Assembly (NCBI GenBank): GCA_011526395.1
Contig: WTHW01000015.1
Span: 1-9,034 of the forward strand
Reading direction: 5' to 3'
DNA length: 9,034 nucleotides
Source of the DNA: Alphaproteobacteria bacterium
Lineage (GTDB): Bacteria > Pseudomonadota > Alphaproteobacteria > Puniceispirillales > Puniceispirillaceae
Notes under the pieces: model-generated
Told to the model about the DNA's origin: nothing
Seen by the model: only the letters and a program-made list of their open reading frames with translations
Databases searched by the model: none
Shown here: positions 4,505-9,034 of the stretch, piece by piece
Layout of the letters: every line of letters starts with the position of its first letter
Numbering within the stretch: position 1 is the stretch's first letter
Program-made: the position numbers and the translations under genes

Positions 4505-7500
4505 TTATTGCATCGCGTTTGGCAAGAAATCCTGTAGTGATTTGACCTCTAATGTCGATGTTTGCAAAGCTCTTATGGCTGCAACAGCCGCTCTACTGCC
4601 CGATACTGTGGTGTAATATGGAATTTTGTTTGTCAAAGCTGTTTGGCGCAATGACAAGCTATCGCGAATAGCGCCAGCACCATGTGCTGTGTTGAATACC
4701 AAATCAATATCACCAGACAACATTGAATCGACCGCATGCGGTCTGCCTTCCATCACTTTATTCACACGTGTTGCTTTGACACCTGCTTCAGCAAGTGCCT
4801 TTTGCGTGCCACCTGTTGCCACAATGTTAAATCCAAGCTCTACAAGCTCTGCGCAAATTGGCACAAAGGCTTGCTTGTCAGCATCTTTGATAGAGATAAA
4901 GACAGTGCCTGATAGAGGAAGGATGGTAGATGCCCCTAGCTGTGATTTCGCAAAAGCACGACCAAAGTCGCTATCAATGCCCATCACCTCACCAGTTGAT
5001 TTCATTTCTGGCCCAAGGAATACATCAACGCCCGGGAAGCGAGAGAACGGGAACACAGCTTCTTTAACTGCCACATGTTCCATCTTTGTCTCAGTCAAAT
5101 TGAACTGAGCTAGTTTTTCGCCGGCCATGATGCGTGAGGCAATTTTGGCAATCGGAATACCTGTGGCTTTAGCCACAAATGGGACTGTGCGTGAGCCTCT
5201 TGGATTGACCTCAAGCAAATAGACCACTTCATCTTTTACAGCGAATTGGACATTCATCAGGCCAACAACATTTAACGCACGTGCGAGTGCATCTGTTTGT
5301 TCGTGAATGGTAGCTAGCACGCCATCAGATAGATTTTGTGGTGGTAATGAGCAAGCAGAATCCCCTGAATGGATGCCAGCTTCTTCGATATGCTCCATAA
5401 TGCCTGCCACAAATACGTCTGTGCCATCACATAGCGCATCCACGTCCACTTCAACCGCATTATCAAGGAAACGGTCAATCAGCACAGGATTATCACCAGA
5501 TACGATCACAGCATCTCGCATGTAACGCTCTAGCTCTTCTGGCTGGTGGACGACTTCCATCGCTCTGCCGCCTAGAACGTAAGATGGGCGGATAACCACA
5601 GGCAAGCCAACACGTTCAACGATCTCTCTTGCTTGTTCTGCTGAGGTGGCAATACCATTTTCTGGTTGCTTGAGGTCAAGACGTTGCAATAATTGCTGGA
5701 AACGCTCTCTATCTTCTGCCAAATCAATAGCATCAGGGCTAGTGCCAAGAATTGGTATGCCAGCTTCTTCTAAACTTGCCGCAATCTTAAGTGGTGTTTG
5801 GCCACCTAACTGGACGATAGCGCCTTTCACGGTGCCATTTTCCTGTTCTTTGCGGATGATTGAGATAACATCCTCTGATGTTAGCGGCTCAAAATATAGC
5901 CTGTCTGAGGTATCGTAATCTGTTGAGACTGTCTCTGGGTTACAGTTGATCATAATTGTCTCGTAACCTGCTTCAGACAACGCATAAGCGGCGTGAACAC
6001 AGCAATAATCAAACTCGATACCCTGACCAATACGGTTTGGACCACCGCCCAAAATCACCACTTTTTCTTTATCAGATGGTGCTGATTCACAAACCGCACC
6101 TGCTGTATTTTCAAATGAAGAATACATGTAAGCTGTTGCAGATGAGAATTCAGCCGCACATGTGTCAATGCGCTTGAATATCGGTGTAATGTTATGTGCT
6201 AGACGCGCGTTTGACACTTCTTGCTCATCACATTGTGCTAGCTGGCTAATGCGCTTATCAGAAAAACCAAGAGATTTTAACTGGCGCAAGCCTGCTTCAT
6301 TTTGTGGCACGCCATCTTCTTGGACAGCTTTTTCGTGAGCGATGATATTTGCCATACGCTCTAGGAACCATTTATCCCATTTCGTAATGGCATGCACTTC
6401 GTTAATCGTCATACCTGAACGCAATGCCTGTGCAATACGCAATATCCGGTTCGGTGTCTGGCCTGATAACCAGCCTGTCATCACATCTGCGCCAGCCGTA
6501 TCATCAGCTTGGGGAAGGTCGATTTCATCTAGACCATTTAAGCCTGTTTCCATTGAGCGCAAAGCTTTTTGCAATGATTCTTCGAAACAGCGGCCAACAG
6601 ACATTGCTTCGCCAACTGATTTCATTGATGTTGATAATTCAGCGACGGCACCTGGGAATTTTTCAAATGTGAAGCGAGGAATTTTCGTAACGATATAATC
6701 AATCGTTGGCTCAAAGCTCGCTGGTGTCACTTTAGTGATATCATTATCAAGCTCATCTAATGTGTAACCAACAGCTAGCTTTGCAGCGACCTTAGCAATA
6801 GGGAAACCTGTTGCTTTTGATGCCAGAGCTGATGAGCGGCTAACGCGCGGGTTCATCTCAATCACGATGACGCGGCCATCTGCTGGGTTCACTGAGAACT
6901 GTACGTTTGAGCCGCCTGTATCAACACCAATTTCGCGCAATACTGCCAATGAGGCATCTCTTAAGACCTGATATTCTTTGTCTGTGAGCGTCAAAGCAGG
7001 CGCAACTGTGATGGAATCACCTGTATGCACACCCATCGGGTCCACATTTTCAATAGAGCAAATAATGATACAGTTATCATTGCGGTCACGCACGACCTCC
7101 ATCTCAAACTCTTTCCAACCAAGCAAAGATTCTTCGATTAGGATTTCTGAGACAGGAGATAAGCGCAGACCATCACTGACAATCTGTTCAAACTCAGCGC
7201 GGTTATAAGCAACACCGCCGCCCTCACCGCCCAATGTGAAAGACGGGCGAATAATGGCAGGCAGACCAACAATATCAAGCGCCGCCATTGCATCTTCATA
7301 AGAATTGACTGTTCTTGAACGTGCTGATTCAAGGCCAATTTTATCCATTGCTTCACGGAATAATTGTCTGTCTTCTGCCTTTTCAATTGATTCAGGCTTT
7401 GCCCCTATCAGCTCAACATTGTGGCGTTCAAGAGCGCCGGAATTGTGAAGCGCAAGCGCTGTATTCAAGGCTGTCTGGCCGCCCATTGTTGGCAATAATA

Positions 7501-7753
7501 CATCTGGCTTTTCTTTGGCGATGATCTTTTCAACAATCTCAGGTGTGATAGGCTCCACATAAGTCGCATCAGCCATCACAGGGTCTGTCATAATCGTTGC
7601 CGGATTGGAATTCACCAAAATGACGCGATAGCCTTCTTCTTTCAGCGCTTTACAAGCTTGTGCGCCGGAATAGTCAAATTCACATGCCTGACCAATAATG
7701 ATTGGGCCTGCACCAATAATCATAATGGATTTGATATCGTCTCTGCGCGGCAT
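4505..7753 (-). CDS. carB: Carbamoyl-phosphate synthase large subunit
   Basis: CarB makes carbamoyl phosphate from bicarbonate, two ATP and ammonia channelled from CarA, feeding pyrimidine and arginine synthesis in the cytoplasm. The 1082 residues compare with 1073 in E. coli. The order is: first ATP-grasp half, about 1-405 (IIIGQACEFDYSGAQACKAL, 18-37; GGEGGGVAYN, 175-184; EMNPRVSRSSALASKATG, 299-316); oligomerisation region, about 406-560; second ATP-grasp half, about 563-945 (GGGPNRIGQGIEFDYCCVHA, 569-588; HIEEAGIHSGDSACSLPP, 788-805; EVNPRGSRTVPFVAKATG, 848-865); and the C-terminal MGS-like allosteric domain, 946-1082 (VATGGTQKALAEAG, 978-991; NTAHGAGAIRDS, 1021-1032). It starts 3 bp after carA. 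Its AGGAG (7763-7767) lies inside the end of carA, which points to translational coupling. No frameshift or missing domain is seen. Confidence 0.98.
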   Translation of the reverse strand: MPRRDDIKSIMIIGAGPIIIGQACEFDYSGAQACKALKEEGYRVILVNSNPATIMTDPVMADATYVEPITPEIVEKIIAKEKPDVLLPTMGGQTALNTALALHNSGALERHNVELIGAKPESIEKAEDRQLFREAMDKIGLESARSRTVNSYEDAMAALDIVGLPAIIRPSFTLGGEGGGVAYNRAEFEQIVSDGLRLSPVSEILIEESLLGWKEFEMEVVRDRNDNCIIICSIENVDPMGVHTGDSITVAPALTLTDKEYQVLRDASLAVLREIGVDTGGSNVQFSVNPADGRVIVIEMNPRVSRSSALASKATGFPIAKVAAKLAVGYTLDELDNDITKVTPASFEPTIDYIVTKIPRFTFEKFPGAVAELSTSMKSVGEAMSVGRCFEESLQKALRSMETGLNGLDEIDLPQADDTAGADVMTGWLSGQTPNRILRIAQALRSGMTINEVHAITKWDKWFLERMANIIAHEKAVQEDGVPQNEAGLRQLKSLGFSDKRISQLAQCDEQEVSNARLAHNITPIFKRIDTCAAEFSSATAYMYSSFENTAGAVCESAPSDKEKVVILGGGPNRIGQGIEFDYCCVHAAYALSEAGYETIMINCNPETVSTDYDTSDRLYFEPLTSEDVISIIRKEQENGTVKGAIVQLGGQTPLKIAASLEEAGIPILGTSPDAIDLAEDRERFQQLLQRLDLKQPENGIATSAEQAREIVERVGLPVVIRPSYVLGGRAMEVVHQPEELERYMRDAVIVSGDNPVLIDRFLDNAVEVDVDALCDGTDVFVAGIMEHIEEAGIHSGDSACSLPPQNLSDGVLATIHEQTDALARALNVVGLMNVQFAVKDEVVYLLEVNPRGSRTVPFVAKATGIPIAKIASRIMAGEKLAQFNLTETKMEHVAVKEAVFPFSRFPGVDVFLGPEMKSTGEVMGIDSDFGRAFAKSQLGASTILPLSGTVFISIKDADKQAFVPICAELVELGFNIVATGGTQKALAEAGVKATRVNKVMEGRPHAVDSMLSGDIDLVFNTAHGAGAIRDSLSLRQTALTNKIPYYTTVSGSRAAVAAIRALQTSTLEVKSLQDFLPNAMQ

Positions 7754-7756
7754 CTC

Positions 7757-8965
7757 TTAACGCTCCTGTTTGCCAGATTTGGCGTTTGTCATAGCAGTGG
7801 TAAAGCGGGTGAATAAATGAGTGGAATCATGCGGACCCGGTGAAGATTCAGGGTGATATTGCACACAGAACATAGGCTTGTTCTTGTGTCGCACCCCTTC
7901 AACTGAGCCATCAAATAATGAGCGATGTGTCACTTCTAGATGATCTGGCAGGCTATCTTCATCAACCACAAAGCCGTGATTTTGGCTTGTGATTTCTATC
8001 TGACCAGTTGTTAAATCTTTCACAGGGTGATTAGCACCGCGATGGCCTCGCGCCATTTTCACAGTTTTACCACCTTGGCTTAAGACCAAAAGCTGGTGCC
8101 CAATACAAATCCCAAAAACTGGAATACCGCTCTCAACCAAAGAGGCTATCTCTTTGCCTGCGTAATCAGCTGTTGCGGCTGGGTCACCCGGACCGTTTGA
8201 TAAAAACACACCATCAGGATTTTGTGATAGAACGTCCTCTGCCGAAGTCGTTGCCGGCATCACAGTGACATCACAACCAGCGTCAATCAAACAACGCATA
8301 ATATTTTGTTTGATACCATAATCTAGAGCAACAACCTTATGCTTTGCCGCGGTAGTAGTATGGTCTTGCGCCATCAAATCATAAGACCCTTGTGACCAGT
8401 TACCAGCATCGTCGCGTGTAACCTCTTTCGCCAAATCCATACCATTAAGGCCTGGCCATCCTTTCGCCATCTCAATCAGAGCTGGGATATCGAATTTGCC
8501 ATCTGCTTTATGACAAATCACACCGTTAGGGGCGCCATTATCGCGAATTTTCTTGGTTAAAGCTCTTGTGTCGATACCAGAGATGCCTGGTAGGTTATGA
8601 TAAGCGAGCCATGCTGAAAGCCCCTGATTCTCGCGCCAATTAGAGGGAGACGTAAGCGGATTTCGCACAATCATGCCAAGGCATGATGGCACATCTGTTT
8701 CAATATCAATCGGGTTTGTGCCGATATTGCCGATATGTGGAAAGGTGAAGTTAATAATCTGACCAGCATAAGATGGGTCAGTCATAATTTCTTGATAACC
8801 TGTCATTGAGGTATTGAAACAGACCTCGCCCACATTTGTGGTTTCAGCGCCAAATCCATACCCCTCAAATATTGTTCCGTCATCAAGTACCAATATCGCT
8901 GTTGGTGAGGCACCCAAAGATGCCTTTACAATCGGTTTGTCGGGTTGAATTTGATATGCTGTCAT
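7757..8965 (-). CDS. carA: Carbamoyl-phosphate synthase small (glutamine amidotransferase) subunit
   Basis: CarA hydrolyses glutamine and passes ammonia through a tunnel to CarB. With the chosen ATG it has 402 residues, versus 382 in E. coli. Most of the excess is an N-terminal extension of about 18 residues before AILVLDDGTIFEGYGFGA (23-40). The N-terminal CPSase domain (23 to about 160) includes TSMTGYQEIMTDPSYAGQII (52-71). The class I amidotransferase domain (about 208-395) has VVALDYGIKQNI (211-222), FLSNGPGDP (254-262), GICIGHQL with nucleophile Cys287 (285-292), and YHPE with His371 and Glu373 completing the triad. ATG 8965 has AAGGTGG 8 nt upstream; the in-frame GTG at 8977 overlaps that ribosome-binding site and is rejected. 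It is the first gene visible in a carA-carB(-greA) unit, and its promoter region runs to the window edge. Confidence 0.97.
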   Translation of the reverse strand: MTAYQIQPDKPIVKASLGASPTAILVLDDGTIFEGYGFGAETTNVGEVCFNTSMTGYQEIMTDPSYAGQIINFTFPHIGNIGTNPIDIETDVPSCLGMIVRNPLTSPSNWRENQGLSAWLAYHNLPGISGIDTRALTKKIRDNGAPNGVICHKADGKFDIPALIEMAKGWPGLNGMDLAKEVTRDDAGNWSQGSYDLMAQDHTTTAAKHKVVALDYGIKQNIMRCLIDAGCDVTVMPATTSAEDVLSQNPDGVFLSNGPGDPAATADYAGKEIASLVESGIPVFGICIGHQLLVLSQGGKTVKMARGHRGANHPVKDLTTGQIEITSQNHGFVVDEDSLPDHLEVTHRSLFDGSVEGVRHKNKPMFCVQYHPESSPGPHDSTHLFTRFTTAMTNAKSGKQER

Positions 8966-8973
8966 GTCATCTA

Positions 8974-8980
8974 CCACCTT
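8974..8980 (-). promoter_or_regulatory. Shine-Dalgarno AAGGTGG fixing the carA start
   Basis: On the minus strand AAGGTGG, one mismatch from AAGGAGG, is followed by 8 nt and ATG at 8965. The in-frame GTG at 8977 lies within it. A second, out-of-frame ATG at 8970 can be ignored. Confidence 0.7.
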
Positions 8981-8987
8981 TGGCCAT

Positions 8988-9022
8988 TCAATAAAATGGG
9001 TTGCGCGCTATTGCAAAATAGC
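8988..9022 (-). promoter_or_regulatory. Candidate carA promoter with an overlapping dyad
   Basis: On the minus strand TTGCAA (9011-9016) and TATTGA (8988-8993) are separated by 17 nt and resemble weak sigma-70 -35 and -10 elements. The -35 is embedded in an inverted repeat, GCTATT (9007-9012) and AATAGC (9017-9022), around a 4-base centre. A repressor bound there would cover the -35. The implied leader is very short (about 15 nt), leaving no room for an attenuator. Evidence is positional and consensus-based only. Confidence 0.3.
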
Positions 9023-9034
9023 ACTCATTCTGCG

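Noticed and set aside
4626..5108. 160-codon plus-strand open frame antisense to the end of carB
   Set aside because: It lies wholly within the well-supported carB gene; its translation is low-complexity Ser/Thr/Pro-rich as expected for an antisense shadow, and it has no family resemblance.
6342..6698. 118-codon plus-strand open frame within carB
   Set aside because: It is the antisense shadow of the carB oligomerisation region, with no recognisable motif and no reason to override the conserved gene.
8966..8977. carA start at GTG 8977
   Set aside because: That GTG is part of the AAGGTGG ribosome-binding site serving ATG 8965.
1..9034. A novel defence, mobile or biosynthetic system, CRISPR array, tRNA or rRNA
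   Set aside because: Every sizeable coding frame is a recognisable housekeeping or known-family gene; there is no regular repeat array, and no tRNA cloverleaf or rRNA core sequence was seen on either strand by eye.

Overview
The window looks like the end of a metagenomic or draft-genome contig from an alphaproteobacterium. Base composition is moderate to low GC: a few lines counted by hand sit in the mid-40s per cent, and intergenic DNA is more AT-rich. The block carA-carB-greA next to an Lrp/AsnC regulator and an ELM1-family gene, plus an oxoprolinase-type hydantoinase, fits Alphaproteobacteria. A marine SAR116-like lineage is my guess, and the sequence alone does not prove it. The first 17 bases match the end of the Tn5/Nextera mosaic-end adapter, so position 18 is the first genomic base and the contig edge is a library artefact.

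Layout, left to right: the 3' end of a hydantoinase/oxoprolinase gene (+, cut by the contig edge); a small DUF1761 membrane protein (-); msrP, a periplasmic molybdopterin methionine-sulfoxide reductase (+); an ELM1-family (DUF1022) protein (-); an Lrp/AsnC transcription regulator (+); then a co-directional minus-strand block carA -> carB -> greA, which reads leftwards from the right edge. The first six genes alternate strand. This gives three very tight convergent junctions (2-bp overlap, 2-bp gap, 7-bp gap) and two divergent promoter regions of about 180 bp. There is no gene-free stretch above 300 bases.

Functionally, carA and carB form one translationally close operon (3-bp gap) making carbamoyl phosphate for pyrimidines and arginine. 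greA, 93 bp further on, encodes the transcript-cleavage factor and may be co-transcribed or have its own promoter. msrP repairs oxidised methionines in the periplasm, but its usual membrane partner gene msrQ is not next to it. The Lrp-type gene is divergent from the ELM1 gene, and the region between them holds four short dyads, so local or autoregulation is the most testable regulatory idea here.

I found no phage, IS, CRISPR, tRNA, rRNA or defence genes, and no convincing undescribed multi-gene system. What deserves attention is mostly regulatory: dyads at the convergent stop codons, the dyad-rich ELM1/lrp region, paired direct repeats at the msrP promoter, and a recurring CTATC/GATAG element around lrp and greA.
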